Source: Prorocentrum cordatum
Lineage: Eukaryota; Sar; Dinophyceae; Prorocentrales; Prorocentraceae
Assembly (NCBI GenBank): GCA_963575745.1
Contig: CAUYUJ010006480.1
Coordinates: 43,501-107,500 of the forward strand
Direction: 5' to 3'
DNA: 64,000 bases
A model generated the notes under the pieces. That model did no database searches, was not told the DNA's origin, and saw only the letters and a program-made list of their open reading frames with translations. The translations under genes were made by a program, and so were the position numbers. Numbering within the stretch: position 1 is the first letter of the stretch; each line of letters opens with the position of its first letter. This document shows positions 41,261 through 51,300 of this stretch, piece after piece.

Positions 41261-41898
41261 TGGGTCACCCAACTTCGCGCATCGCGCCTCGCGCCCTCGC
41301 GCCCTCCACTCCGAAGCCAAGGCGCCTCTCCAGCCCAGGCCGCGACGCGCGAAGCGCAGCCGCCGCGGGCGACCTGGGTGGTCGTGGTCGCCGTGGGGGC
41401 CGTGGTCGCCGTCCTGCTCGCCGTCGTGATCGCCGCGGTCGCCGTCGCCGCCGTGGCCGTGGCCGTCGGCGCCGCCGCGAGGCCGCGAGGCCGCGCGCTC
41501 CTCCAGCGGTCCCGGCGGCTGCCCCGCCAGTCCCAGTCGTCCTCTCGGGGCGTGGCCCCGACGTCCCCCGCGCCTTCGAGAAAAAAAAAACGCCGAAGCG
41601 GAAGGTATATTCGGCAGCTCTCGGCCCTCGCAGGGCCCCCCGGACGATCCACACAAAGACGCCGCACGATGAGAAGCTGGTCAGCGGGAGGGAGGAGTGG
41701 ACGGGGTCGGAGAGGATGGCGCCGCGTCGCCGATGCGTCGCCGATGCATCGGCGACGTCGGCGATGCATCGGCGAGGTCGGCGTGGAGAAAATCAGGCTT
41801 CACATCGAGCCGCATCCGGCGATGCATCGGCGATGCGGCGCGATCCTCCGACCCTGTCTACTCGGACCCAATTTGGGAGGCCTAGAACCCACAGGAGA
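40861..41898. other. No recognised gene; (GTC)n/(GCC)n tract and GCATCGGCGA palindromes
   Basis: 41202-41262 is (GTC)n then (GCC)n. 41275-41360 resembles the CGCGATGCGCGACGCG-type repeat at 58.9 and 59.75 kb. 41725-41840 holds repeated TCGCCGATGCATCGGCGA words. The plus frame 41081-42139 spans these simple repeats, so I do not call it. Confidence 0.45.
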
Positions 41899-42066
41899 AG
41901 AAAGAGCGGCACACAGACATAAGCTCTCGGAAGTCCGCGGGGACTTCCTGGAGCGGCGCCGGACCCCCTGGCGACGCGCGTGGCGCGCGCGGAGCGCGCA
42001 GGGGGGGCCCGGCCCAGGAACTCCGCGCGGACCTCCGAGACTTTACAAGTCTGAGCCACTCTTTCT
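41899..42066. mobile_element. Foldback element family 2, copy B
   Basis: Arms 41899-41951 and 42014-42066 are inverted and match at 41 of 53 bases, from AGAAAGAG through TCTCGGA-GTCCGCG to TTCCTGG. Pairing continues outward for about 12 more bases (CACAGGA-AAG). The loop is GC-rich (GGCGCGCGC). The arm sequence is the same family as copies A, C and D. Confidence 0.85.
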
Positions 42067-42376
42067 TGTCCTGTGCGGATGCCTCGGGACCCCCGACCCC
42101 TTCCCAAGGAGTAGTGCTGCGTCGCGGATTCATGTCTAATGGTCCTGGGGCCCGTGGGCGGGGCCGGAATGGGGAATGTTGGTGTTGTTGCTGCCTCCTT
42201 GGAACCACCTGCCCACCTCGCCGAACCAGGCCTGGCCGATCCCTGGCCGAAGACCGGCGCGCGTGTCTCCCCGGCCACGGCCGGGAGGGCGCACACACCG
42301 ACCCTGGCCACAGGATGGGCCCAGGGCCACCCGACCCCGACCCTGACCCTGGCGAGGTCCATCAGGAGGTCAGCTG

Positions 42377-42530
42377 AGCGAAAGAAACGGGTCTTACGCG
42401 AGGCGGCAGAGCGTCCTGGCGCCGCGGCTGATGCGGGCCGCCAGCACGGCACAGCGCGCGGAAAAGAGGGCGCCTACGCGCGACCTCGCGCGGTAAGCTT
42501 TCGCGCCGAATGTCGGCGCAGTCCACCCCG
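42377..42530. repeat. Dispersed repeat family C, copy 3, overlapping the 3' end of the R3H-like gene
   Basis: GAAAGAAACGGGTCTTACGCGAG, then GAGGGCGCCTACGCGCGACC and GAATGTCGGCGCAG, as at 4003-4145. Confidence 0.75.
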
Positions 42531-45500
42531 CTTTCTTCCGTCGCTCGCTTGTCTTTCCCCGATCCTCGTTCCACTCCCACTCCTTGCGCCAGTCGTCGTC
42601 CTGTCCGCCAGAGGGCGTCTGTACGCCACCGCCGTGCCTGGCCCAGGCCATCCTGGGCGCCAGGAGTGTGCATGCGTATACGGGGGTGTAGAGTATAGGG
42701 CCTCGCTGCCTCGGCCGGGAGGGCTCGTGCACCATGCCCAGGGCCCAGGACGGCCATGAACAGCCACGGTGGGGTACAGGTGCCCTCTGCGACTCCTTAC
42801 CCCGCTCATCGTCCAGCCACTTCTTGGCCGGAGGATCCCCGCCGCGTCTGCCGTTGTCCCTCCAACGGCCGCGGGGCTCGTCCCGCCCGTCGGCCTTGCC
42901 CTTGCCCCTGTCGTCCCCGCCGCCCCAGTTGAGCGGGTCTGCGGCCCATCTCCTCTCGTCTGGCTCCTCCCAGTCGGCACCATGGCCCCTCCAGCCACCT
43001 TTCGCGCTGCTCTCGGCATCGTAGCGCTCCCTGAAGCCCCCCTTACCCTTGTCGCCCTTTGGGCCGCCCTTGTGCTCACCCTTTGCGCCCTTCGCGCCCT
43101 TGCCGCCTTTGGCGCCCTTGCCGTCAGCACTTTTGCCGCCCTTGCCGCCCTTGGCGTCGCGCTCCTTCCGGGAAGCACGGCTGGGCCGTGTCTTCCCGCC
43201 CTCGGCAAGGCCTGCCCAATACTCCTCCTGCTCCCAGTCGACGTCGTCCTCTGCGCCGGGCGCCCAGTCGGCGTAGGCGCTAGGGTCTCCCCACTCGGGG
43301 GACCATTCGTAGCCCCAGCTCTCGTCGTGCCCCTGCTGCCCCATGGGCATGAAGACCGAGGCCTCGTGGGACATCCCAGGCCCCCCGCAGCCGCCCTGCC
43401 AGGCGCCGTGGTCGTCCTCGCGCCAGGCGCTGAAGCCGCCTGGGCCGCCACACCCGCTCGCGACTGGAGCGTCCATCGCGGCAGCTGGCGAGCCGGGAAC
43501 GAAGACTGGGGCCTCGGCGGAAAGCCCGCCCTCCGCCACGGCCCTGGGAGGGGAGGCCGCCATCGGCGAGAAGCACCCCGACGCCTCAGCAGCGCCCACC
43601 GAGGGTCTGCCTGGCACGCCGCTCATGCCATGCGGCACGCCGACGAGCATGCCGTGGGGCATGCCGTTCATGTTGCCGTTGGGCATGCCGTTCATGTGCG
43701 CCCACCCGTTCATTCCCATCCCAGGCACCATCGCGGGGCCGTCAACCTGGCGGGTTCCAGGAGCCCTGAGCACATCCCTTTGGGGGCGGTTCCCACTTCC
43801 ACCTTCGCTTCCGCTGGCAGAGCCGCCCTCGCTTCGCTTCCGCCAGCCTCCGCCGCCCTCCGCCGAGAAAGAGACGTCAGCCTCCCGATCCCTCGACGAC
43901 AAGGGCCCTGTCTGGAACGTCCCCACCTGGGCGAGCCCGCTGCAGGCGGTGCTCGCGCGGGCCCAGTCCGTGAGGCCCAGGTCGAGCGCCACGGTCGGCT
44001 CGAGGGTCGCCACGGCCTCCGCCCGCTGGGAGAGCACCTCGTCGACCCCCGTGCCGACGCCCCTGGCCGGGTCCTCCCCGACGTTGTCGAGCGGAGCGGT
44101 GGCGAGGCACGCAACCTGCCAGCCCTGAGCAGCGGCGTCCTCCGCCAGCTTGCGCGCCGCCAGCGAGCTGCTGCACACCGCGATGCCGCTGTCCAGCATC
44201 GCGACGACGCCGTCGGCGGTGGGCCGCTCGCTCGGCTCTGGCTGGCCGTTCGGGGGCCAGACCACTCGGACGATGTGATCTCTCGTGGCCTGGTCGGGGC
44301 ACACGCTGGATTCCATGGTGACGTTGCGCAGGCTCTGGTGGCCGTGGAAGCTGCCTCCGGCGCCCGGCTCGGCGGAGCCGAGCGTGGCGAGGGCGGCCTG
44401 GCAGTAGGACTGGCACGACGGGTGCTTCAGGGTCGCACGCAGGAGGCGGCACCACGGGAAGCGCTCGCGCCCCACCTCGACCCGCAGGCCGTCGTCGCAC
44501 ATCCAGGTCGCGACCCAGAAGGTCTCTGTGGTCTGGCTGTGCTCCGAGAACGACGTCTCACACCTCTGCATCTGCCCAGCGTTCGCCTGCTCGGCGTGGC
44601 CGAATCGGACGCTCCACCGGCCCATGGACGGCTTGGGCTCCAGCTCAACGATGCAGAAGTCTCTCTCCCCCTTCACCTCGTGCCTTTCCTCCAGGAGCGG
44701 CGTGGAGCAGCTCAACAGTCGCGACAAGGGTCGCTGGGAGGCGTCGTAGTTGGCGCACACCGCCACGGCCACCCCCGGAGACGCCGCGCGCTCCACGGAG
44801 AAGGTGAGAACAAAACCGCCCAAGTCGGTTCTGTCGGAGCACGCCTTCGGCTCCATCAGCTCCCACTGGCCGTTGGGCAGTGGCAGCTCGGAGATGACTA
44901 TACCACCGCCAGGTCCGTTGGAGGGACCAGCAGCTTGGACGGCAGACCGCGCCACGGCGTCACCGTCCTCGTCCATGCCGACGATGGTCTGGGTGTAGGG
45001 CGTGAACCCTGTGCTGCACGGTATCCTCAGGGTGAGCGGCTCCATGGGCGAGAGCGGCTTCCCGATGGGCTCGCCGTGCGTCCACTCCCAGGGGACGGTG
45101 CCCGCCCAGGTCCCGAGCACGAGCGCCGCGGCGGGCAGCGGGGCCCTGCTGGAGGCGGTGGTGCTGACGCACACCTCCACCCGGTCCCCGCACGGCACGT
45201 GGGTCTCGTGCATCTGGAAGCGAGCGCACTGCGCGGTGAGCAGGGACCGGTAGTGCCCGCCCAGGGCTGGGAACCGCATGTAGGCCCCCGGCGGCGCGGA
45301 CAGCAGCCGCAACATCTCCCCCTCGATGTCGAGGATGAACCTCCGGGTGCGCCGGAAGCACAGGGCGCGCACGAGGTCGATCGAGCTCCACAGCGCCCCG
45401 ACCTCCACCTTCCCCGGCACCCTCTGGCGCGCCAGCGCGTCCGGGGCCCGCGGCGGCAAGTCCATACCGCTCGGCGGCGCCCTGGGCGCCATCAGCGGGG

Positions 45501-45969
45501 AGGTCCCGAGCGGCGGCGGCAGCGGCCCCGCGGCCGGCGAGAGGCCCGCCGCGAGGCCCGGGATCGGCGTCGCCGGGCCCATGCCCGGCGACTGGTGCGA
45601 CAGCTGGCGCGACCCTTGCATTACGAGGCGGTCGTCGGGCGACGGCGACAGCGAGGGCGTGCGCAGGCAAGGGTCCGGCAGGTCCTCCAGGCGCTCCTCC
45701 CGGCGTCGTGCGGGCCCGCCTCCGGCGGGGAGCTCGTCGGGATCCGCCTCGGCTCGCCGCACGCTGCTCAGCACGAGCCCTCGTCGGGGCGTCCTCGACG
45801 AGGTTGACGCAGGGGTGCCGCCTCGCGGGCGGGAAGGGCAGGAAGGAGAGGACGAAAAGAAGAGGGGAGAGAGAAAGGAGGGGCATGCAGCGCGACCGGA
45901 TCGCAAGGACGGGCGGTGAGGACGCAAGGCCCTCGGACGCCCAGATCGATGCCGAAGTTGGGAGCCCAC
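42394..45969 (-). CDS. Host gene: R3H-like domain protein with Gly/Lys/Arg-rich tail (up to 1191 residues)
   Basis: One open frame on the minus strand. Residues 1-116 are Ser/Pro/Arg-rich and may be leader; the Met at residue 117 (genomic 45621) is an alternative start. Residues about 205-268 read like an R3H single-strand nucleic-acid-binding domain (RRFILDIEGEML, then MRFPALGGHYRSLLTAQCA, FQMHET, DRVEVCVS). The Arg of the R-x3-H motif is present but the His position is Thr. Residues 270-700 are a globular, unassigned region (ELPLPNGQWELMEP, GRWSVRFGHAEQ). Residues 740-790 repeat MNGMP/GMPHGM. Residues 925-975 are GGKGAKG-like and 1010-1045 RGG-like, typical of RNA-binding tails. Near residue 1057 GT at 42800-42799 could be a 5' splice site, and the last ~40 residues come from a dispersed repeat, so the true C-terminus is uncertain. 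The antisense frame of 1012 residues is a shadow. Confidence 0.7.
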   Translation of the reverse strand: MGSQLRHRSGRPRALRPHRPSLRSGRAACPSFLSPLFFSSSPSCPSRPRGGTPASTSSRTPRRGLVLSSVRRAEADPDELPAGGGPARRREERLEDLPDPCLRTPSLSPSPDDRLVMQGSRQLSHQSPGMGPATPIPGLAAGLSPAAGPLPPPLGTSPLMAPRAPPSGMDLPPRAPDALARQRVPGKVEVGALWSSIDLVRALCFRRTRRFILDIEGEMLRLLSAPPGAYMRFPALGGHYRSLLTAQCARFQMHETHVPCGDRVEVCVSTTASSRAPLPAAALVLGTWAGTVPWEWTHGEPIGKPLSPMEPLTLRIPCSTGFTPYTQTIVGMDEDGDAVARSAVQAAGPSNGPGGGIVISELPLPNGQWELMEPKACSDRTDLGGFVLTFSVERAASPGVAVAVCANYDASQRPLSRLLSCSTPLLEERHEVKGERDFCIVELEPKPSMGRWSVRFGHAEQANAGQMQRCETSFSEHSQTTETFWVATWMCDDGLRVEVGRERFPWCRLLRATLKHPSCQSYCQAALATLGSAEPGAGGSFHGHQSLRNVTMESSVCPDQATRDHIVRVVWPPNGQPEPSERPTADGVVAMLDSGIAVCSSSLAARKLAEDAAAQGWQVACLATAPLDNVGEDPARGVGTGVDEVLSQRAEAVATLEPTVALDLGLTDWARASTACSGLAQVGTFQTGPLSSRDREADVSFSAEGGGGWRKRSEGGSASGSEGGSGNRPQRDVLRAPGTRQVDGPAMVPGMGMNGWAHMNGMPNGNMNGMPHGMLVGVPHGMSGVPGRPSVGAAEASGCFSPMAASPPRAVAEGGLSAEAPVFVPGSPAAAMDAPVASGCGGPGGFSAWREDDHGAWQGGCGGPGMSHEASVFMPMGQQGHDESWGYEWSPEWGDPSAYADWAPGAEDDVDWEQEEYWAGLAEGGKTRPSRASRKERDAKGGKGGKSADGKGAKGGKGAKGAKGEHKGGPKGDKGKGGFRERYDAESSAKGGWRGHGADWEEPDERRWAADPLNWGGGDDRGKGKADGRDEPRGRWRDNGRRGGDPPAKKWLDDERGKESQRAPVPHRGCSWPSWALGMVHEPSRPRQRGPILYTPVYACTLLAPRMAWARHGGGVQTPSGGQDDDWRKEWEWNEDRGKTSERRKKAGWTAPTFGAKAYRARSRVGALFSARCAVLAARISRGARTLCRLA

Positions 45970-46052
45970 GGCCCATGGCTAATGGTGAGGATGGGCCGAA
46001 GGGGCAAGGATGCAGGGTTGCCCTCGGGAAGCTGCTCATCCTTACCATCCTC
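45905..46052. repeat. Dispersed repeat family D, copy 3, at the 5' side of the R3H-like gene
   Basis: GGTGAGGATGGGCCGAAGGGG at 45984-46004, then AAGGATGCAGGGTTGCCCTC, and CTCATCCTTACCATCC at 46036-46051. The ends are inverted relative to each other. Confidence 0.6.
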
Positions 46053-46344
46053 TTTGACAGCACTCCTGTCCACAGCCTCGCGGTCCCGACTCCTCGGCCG
46101 CGACCCCGTGGGTACAGGGCCGGTTTGCGCGGATGCCCTGTGCGGGGCGCATCCATAGGATCGCGCATCCGTGGGATCGCGCTTCGGTTCCCAGATCGCG
46201 AGGGCGTGGTCAATGCTACGCACGGCATGAGCATGGGATTCCCGATGTTCGCGCGGACCCCCGAAAGCTTATGCTTAGGCCGTTGGCTCTTCTTTGGGGT
46301 ACGGTCGGGAACTTTTGCTTAGCGTGCCGCGGCGGCGACCACAG
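46053..46344. other. No recognisable gene
   Basis: Spacer upstream of the R3H-like gene. No promoter motif can be claimed. Confidence 0.3.
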
Positions 46345-46665
46345 CGACGCGCTATGCTCTGCGAGCTGATAGCGTGTTGCCCCGCTTCGCGGGACGGGAG
46401 GCTTTGGAAAGCTCGGGACGTCCACGCTTGGGGACCAGGACGTGGTTAGCGTGTCGCGCCGCAGCGTGGTGGGCCAGAACCGGCGACGACCTACACCCGT
46501 CGTGCTACCATAAGGAACGCCGAATAAGGAACGAAGGGGCTTGTCTGGCCACGGCGAGCCTCGGCGACGAATGCGCTTGGTCCCCGACCTGGATAATTAC
46601 CAAGAACGGCCTGAACACCAGAGCCCCTCATGAGCCCAAAGTGGTTCTTTCGGCGTCTTGGACGT
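46345..46665. repeat. Dispersed repeat family B, copy 4 (long)
   Basis: GCTACCATAAGGAACGCCG, AATAAGGAACGAAGGGGC and CCAGAGCCCCTCATGAGCCC match the copies at 6.0, 8.2 and 38.8 kb. Confidence 0.7.
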
Positions 46666-46703
46666 CTGCTTGGTAATGCTTCGAGCTGCGCGTAGAGAGC
46701 CCT

Positions 46704-46946
46704 CCAGGCAGTCCCGTCCGGCCTCAACAGGGCCTCCCGAATTGCCCCAGCTGTCCTTGTCCTCAACAGGCCCCGCGAGTACTCTGGGGCTGTCTCAACA
46801 CCTCAACCCTGCGGCGCGGAGCGCCCCAGGAGCGCCGCTGGAGGCAGCGCTAGGGTGTCGAGCCCGCCTGGACTACTCAAGGGGGCCTGTTGAGGCCAGC
46901 TGGGGCTCCTCAGGGGGCCCTGTTGAGGACAGCCGGAGCCACCTGG
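46704..46946. mobile_element. Inverted-repeat (foldback) element, arms about 75 bp
   Basis: The left arm holds CCTCAACAGGGCC, GCCCCAGCTG and CCTCAACAGGCCCC. The reverse complement of the right arm holds CCTCAACAGGGCCCCC, GCCCCAGCTGG and CCTCAACAGGCCCCC at the same spacing. No coding capacity and no clear target duplication. Confidence 0.75.
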
Positions 46947-47405
46947 GGGGCTGTCGGTGCGCAACCCTAAGCCTTCTACCACGTCTGCTCGTCGCCCGCG
47001 GCCACCGTCATCTTTCTCCCGCCGCAGCGGCGCCACGGGCGAGGCTGCCCGCGCGGGCTGCCGCCTCTCTGGCCGCGGCCCGTCAGCCTCCTCCTCGTCC
47101 TCCTCAGGGACGGGCTGCTGCAGCAGCTCCCGGCTGCCGTCGGCGGAGCCCTTCTTGTTCTTTCTCCTCCGGGAGCGCCTGCCAGGAGCGCCCAGGGGCA
47201 TGGCCTTTGAGAGGCCAAGAATTGGGTTGCAATTCATAGGAGCCTCCCACGCCATCTTGATGGTTGTTGCGAATCGACGCTAATAGATGCTAGTCTGCGC
47301 TGCTCGACGATAACTCGACGCTTTCTCATCGATTACCAGACGCTAGTCGGCGCTAGTGCAGTTTAAACACGAAACGGCGAGGGTACACAGGGTTCCCATG
47401 ATTTG
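46947..47405. other. No recognised gene; cluster of GACGCTA words at 47275-47355
   Basis: GC-rich DNA, then short repeats TCGACGCTA, AGATGCTAGTC and AGACGCTAGTCGGCGCTAG. Nothing coding recognised. Confidence 0.35.
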
Positions 47406-47409
47406 CCAC

Positions 47410-47630
47410 CGATCAAGAAGCTGCGCCAGCATCAAGTATCGGAAGTCCGTGCGGCCTTCTTTGGTTGGCGCTGGACCGACCCTCCTCCCCACCACGCCCT
47501 CCTCGGAGCGCAGAGCGCGCCGGAGGCAGCACCAGAGGCGCTGCCTGTGGGGTGTGGGAGAAAGGGGGGGTGTCCAGTGCCGTGCGGACCTCCGACAGTT
47601 TGTGCTCATGCTGCTTGATGGTCTTCGACA
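47410..47630. mobile_element. Foldback element family 2, copy C
   Basis: Left ATCAAGAAGCTGCGCC..TATCGGAAGTCCGTGCGGCC; the right end, reverse-complemented, is ATCAAGCAGCATGAGC..TGTCGGAGGTCCGCACGGC. Arms about 45-50 bp with small indels and a loop of about 110 bp. Same arm family as copies A, B and D. Confidence 0.75.
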
Positions 47631-47699
47631 GGAAGACGCAAACTATACATAGATTGGCGCAGGCCAGGCCCACCCTGGGCCCAGGATCGGTGCAAACCA

Positions 47700-48640
47700 C
47701 CTCCCAGCTTGGCCAGGGAGACTCGTATATCTGTATATATATATATATATATATATACAAGACTGCATTGGCGCTTCGCGCCATGCACCTTGGTTCTTGA
47801 AGCTCGGCATGCAGGAGAGCCAAATATAGCGATGATTCATTGTTGCCATTTGCGCCATCGTAGTTATAATAATGTTATGTACTATCCTTATACTACCTTT
47901 CCTCTTACTCGTAATCTTCCTTGTCTGCGAGCCACTCCTTGTCCTCATCCCCAGTTTTTATTGCAGGGGCTCCTCTTAGGAGGTGTTCCTGGGCCCCTCT
48001 CGAAAGCTTTTTGGGGACCTCTGGGGGCCTCCTGGGCGCCTTTTGGGGGCCTCTGGGGGCTTCTTGCGGCCACCTTGCTACCAACCACGGTCTCCCTGAA
48101 CGACCGGGTCACGATTTGGAGTGCTTCGGGAGGCGTCTTGGGGCCATCTGGGGCTGTCAGCGGGGCTCTCTTGGGGCCATCTTGCGGCCCTGTTGGACCA
48201 TATTGGGGCTCTTTTGGACTGTCTGGAAGCCCTTTGACACCGTTGTGGGAGGATTTTTGGGGCCTCTTCGGCGGACTCGGACGCACGGAATACCGAAGAA
48301 CCGAATGTCCAAAAATTCCTTCTTTTTTGAAGGCAAAAAAAAAGGAAAGGAAAGGAAAGTGTTGTTTTTTGGCACTTGGAGGACCTCTTGGGGGTTTTCT
48401 TTGGGTCGTCTTCGGGCGTCTTGGGGCTGTTTGGGGCCGCGTGGGGCTCTCGCGGGGCAGTTTGGCCGCCCTCCTGACCGCTTTGGGCCCGCTGGCAAGG
48501 CCCCGCAGGGGCGTCCAGGAGGCCCGGAAGGCCTGGGGGGCCCCTTGCAAGGCGTCCAGGGGGCCCGAAAAGCGCCAAATCCCCGGGGGTCCGATTTTCG
48601 GGGGGGGGGGGGTCCCACCCCCCCGGATTGTAAAAATATA
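47700..48640. repeat. (TA)n tract, then an inverted-orientation CCCCAAGAGGCC array
   Basis: 47737-47757 is (TA)n. 47965-48610 is the array read as GGGGCCTCTTGG, with motif-free inserts at 48080-48120 and 48270-48370 (the latter with A-rich and GGAAA repeats). It ends in a G run at 48598-48612. Confidence 0.7.
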
Positions 48641-48659
48641 GAAAAGGGAATATGTACAC

Positions 48660-49430
48660 ACACTGACATGCATGCATGCTTACATTGCACTGCATTGCAT
48701 TGCGGTTGCATTGCATTGCGTTGCACTACGTTACAATAGAATACATTGCACTACATTTCCATTACACTGCAATGCGTTTCATTGCATGGTATTACATGCA
48801 TTACGCTACAACTCACTACCTGACATCACATAACAGTACATTACAAAAAAACATCACAAGACAGTACATTGCATTCCGCTGTGTAGCGTTACCATTCAAT
48901 ACATTGCATCACAATACATGGCACCACTTTGAATTGCACGATATCCATACATAAACATACAACCATACATACATGCATGCATACTAGACACATGCAAACA
49001 TACATACATCAATACAAACATACATAATATACAGACATACGCTTATACATACACAAACATATACAATCATACACACATGCATGCGTACATACATACATAC
49101 ATACACTTGCATACACACGCACATATATATATACACATATATACATACATACAGCTGTAAAGATCCATCCACCCATCCGTCCATACGTACACACATCAAT
49201 ACGTACACACAAACATATGTATTTTTGCACATATATATACACATATATGTACATATGTATATGCATATACACATACCTAGACATATACATATACATATGT
49301 ATACGCATGTGCACATGAATATACGTACACATGCATATGCACATCCACATGCATATGCACATATATATACAACTTTACACATACCTATACACTTACGAAT
49401 TCACATGCGTATGCGTATGACTATGCATGT
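48660..49430. repeat. Degenerate CATTGCA pentamers then (CATA)n microsatellite
   Basis: 48680-48940 is built of TTGCATTGC and ACATTACA words; 48945-49430 is ACATACATAC/ATGCATATG-rich. No gene. Confidence 0.85.
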
Positions 49431-49779
49431 GTGCGACAGCCCTAGGCACGGCGCTCGGGCACCACTGCCGTCACTGATCTGATTTCCTGGCAGGACGCGT
49501 GGACAAAAGAGTGCGCAATCGGCACCCGTTCGCGGCAAATGCTGCCAGAGAGACGACGTGTAGATGCGACTGTGAAGCAACAGCAGAAAGCGCGCGATGA
49601 CTGCGAATCGAACAGACGGACCGCCCGACTATAACGCAGAACAGCGAACCGCCCCACGATTGTGAAGCAGGAAAACAAGCATGTCACACGAATTCTTAAA
49701 GCAAAAATGAAGGAAGAGGAGGAGGAGGAAGAGGACGACGACGACGACTAAGGGGGAAAAGGACTGCCGCCTCTAAGCC

Positions 49780-51300
49780 CTACCGAAATAATGTATACAC
49801 GCAGTGGGCCCATTTGAGTTTGGGGAGGACGCGTCTCCGGACCAAATGCCACTGCTTTGGTGCATGTGTGCCAGCCTCGCACACCAAAGATCTCATATAG
49901 TTGTTATATGACAGCGCGCAAATGTTCTCATAGGGCTGCGTGTGCCTATTGCGCAAGGCCTCGCTCAGACGATCCGCCCGCGCTGCAATCAGAATTGTGG
50001 CGTTCGACACCCTAGAATAGTAATAAGAATGTTGGATCCCCAGATATGTTCGAAGACATAACGCTTGGAAACTGACTAACATTTGCTGGTCTGCCTGTAG
50101 TAACCATAAAGATTCCAGATTGCACAAACAATCGGCACAACTATAGCATCGAATAACTGCACTGCTCGTGTTTCTGAAATACCCGTATGGTTCCAGCATT
50201 TGGTCAGCGCTATGAAAATCCCTCGTGCTTCGCCCGGCCGTCTCGTAACTTTGGCCTGCTTTCGGCACTGCTGTGCAAGAGCCCACCCAAATATACTGCT
50301 AGAGTTACGTGTTCGACTGGCTGCAGCGCAGGGTCCCGTATCATACCGTCGCTGTTGATTTTCAGCACCGAACGTCTTCCAATTTAATTCGAGGCCGTCT
50401 TGATTGCCGACCTTGATGGTAAGGTCTGAAGGAAGCTGAACTTTCACGGAGTTTGCGATCACGAACATGGTGTCGTCCGCGTACAACACATCATAATATG
50501 CAACGTACCCTTGCTCCACAAAGCACATGTCCAGCTCGTTGCACAGCTTGTCGACGTCGAAAGACAGCACTGTTTGAACAACAGTGGATAAGCATGGGAA
50601 AAAAGCGGGCATCCTTGGGTTATTCCTGCTCGCTGCTGCCTGATACTGGAACCGCCTGCCGTGTCTTTTAAACAGAAATTGCAGGTTCTGTATATTGCAG
50701 CAATGAAAGCACTGGTTCTGGAATACAAAGCCGCGCCAAAGCTTTGATCATCGCGTCGTGCCCGTCGAAAACTTTAGCCCAATCAAATGCAAGAGCCACC
50801 AATCTGGGTTGTTTTGAACATTCCTCAGCGTCGATCCTGCGGCGGGCAATACTATTTGCATCGATTGTGTTGCGTCCCCGTCTGGATCGAAATTGCGTTG
50901 GTCGCTGTCGTTGTTATGCCCTCCGCGTTGTACTCGTTTTTCGAGCATCCAGGCCGAAGATTTGCATCCCGCTAGTAAGTGAGAACTTGGCCAGTAAGTA
51001 CAGTATCCGGTTAACTTGCCTCCTTCTTCTTAAATAAACGCGCCACGGCTGCAAACTGCCATGCCTCTGGTCAGTTCTGTGCTCCCAGCACTTTTGGCAC
51101 GCTTCCACCGTATTGTTGCTCGCTGCGCTCGACATAAATAAAGATTTCCAGAACTCCGGTGCTATCCCACCGTGGCCCGCGGCCTTACCAACCACAAGGT
51201 TCTTCAAAGCTGCCGCGAGCTCGCCCATGTCGAAGGCGCGTGTAGCAGCGGGCAACGGCGCGCCCAGCAGGCCGTCTCGTGGTGGATGCACATCTGCATA
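49780..51300 (-). pseudogene. LINE reverse transcriptase domain
   Basis: In order: AFDMGELAAALKNLVVGKA with PEFWKSL (RT entry block), LVALAFDWAKVFDGHDAMI (block A, the AFDWAK equivalent of LDWKKAFD), SIRQQRAGITQGCPL (the GIxQGCPLS block), VLYADDTMFVIA with intact YADD at 50483-50472, then IFIALTKCWNH, AVQLFDAIVVPI and FQALCLRTYLGI, the usual closing blocks of non-LTR RT. The enzyme would copy element RNA at the nicked target. Blocks lie in at least four different frames, so the gene is dead even though the catalytic aspartates survive. Confidence 0.85.

Noticed and set aside
41081-42139. 352-codon plus frame with apparent hydrophobic Val/Ala segments
   Set aside because: The hydrophobic runs are translations of (GTC)n and (GCC)n, and the frame passes through foldback copy B.
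42769-45807. Plus-strand open frame of 1012 codons opposite the R3H-like gene
   Set aside because: Its Arg/Leu/Pro-rich composition mirrors the GC-rich antisense of the minus-strand gene, which has a recognisable domain and low-complexity tail typical of real proteins.
46618-46645. Second spliced-leader-like match (reverse complement AACCACTTTGGGCTCATG)
   Set aside because: Needs a gap, and belongs to dispersed repeat B, whose other copies (39.1 and 8.3 kb) do not keep the similarity.
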